Assembly: GCA_963922205.1 (NCBI GenBank)
Contig: CAWUHX010000003.1
Coordinates: 3,141,335-3,205,334, forward strand
Direction of reading: 5' to 3'
Length of the DNA: 64,000 nt
DNA from: Romanomermis culicivorax
Taxonomy: Eukaryota; Nematoda; Enoplea; Mermithida; Mermithidae
Made by a program: the position numbers and the translations under genes. The first letter of the stretch is position 1. Each line of letters opens with the position of its first letter. Below, one piece after another: positions 63,911 through 64,000 of the stretch. The notes under the pieces are model-generated. The model was not told the DNA's origin and did not search any database. It saw only the letters and a program-made list of their open reading frames with translations.

Positions 63911-64000
63911 TTATGCGCTTGGATAGTTTACTGGGAAGTTCGTTTTTCTACAAGGATTGTTAATTAGACTCCGAATTCGAAAATTTCAATTTTTTCCTCA

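Overview
The window is repeat-rich, AT-rich eukaryotic DNA. Introns are GT..AG with short TTTCAG or TTTCTAG acceptors, and degenerate TTAGGC-like arrays occur. A metazoan is certain from the TOM20 and NTF2-like genes. A nematode or other ecdysozoan with a large, transposon-inflated genome fits best, but that placement is inference.

Host genes are few. A 149-aa NTF2-like (DUF4440) gene lies on the minus strand (exons 13042-12841, 6001-5845, 5503-5413); its 6.8-kb intron holds satellites and foldback elements. A small membrane-protein ORF lies upstream of it at 14641-14411. A five-exon mitochondrial import receptor gene, TOM20, lies on the plus strand (53774-59470), also with transposon-filled introns. 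A 45-codon secreted TIMP-like ORF (12317-12454) is doubtful.

The centre, 15526-32223, is one young Ty3/Gypsy-type LTR element of about 16.7 kb. Its order is 5' LTR, primer-binding site, 3.7-kb non-coding leader, gag, a spliced acidic ORF, an envelope-like glycoprotein, protease 1, protease 2, RT, RNase H, integrase, 3' LTR. Env sits between gag and pol in the same frame, there are two retropepsin domains, and two in-frame TGA codons interrupt the frame. The leader carries a tandem array of about 66-nt hairpin units whose stems co-vary, and a 212-nt tract without a single G. The two LTRs differ at only about seven positions. The 3' LTR has a 438-bp tail that the 5' LTR appears to have lost between 8-bp direct repeats. 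A second copy of the target repeat at 57.1-57.4 kb shows the empty site and supports the TTGT target duplication.

The flanks are nested transposons. They include a dead CR1-like LINE (43361-49460, minus) split by a 2.2-kb TIR element that contains an inverted minisatellite. Several hAT-type elements have readable 8-bp target duplications. Others are a 1.8-kb element with ~300-bp TIRs and TA flanks, poly-G/poly-C MITEs, GC-palindrome MITEs, and foldback elements whose arms are short tandem repeats in inverted orientation. Everything was read by eye without database searches.
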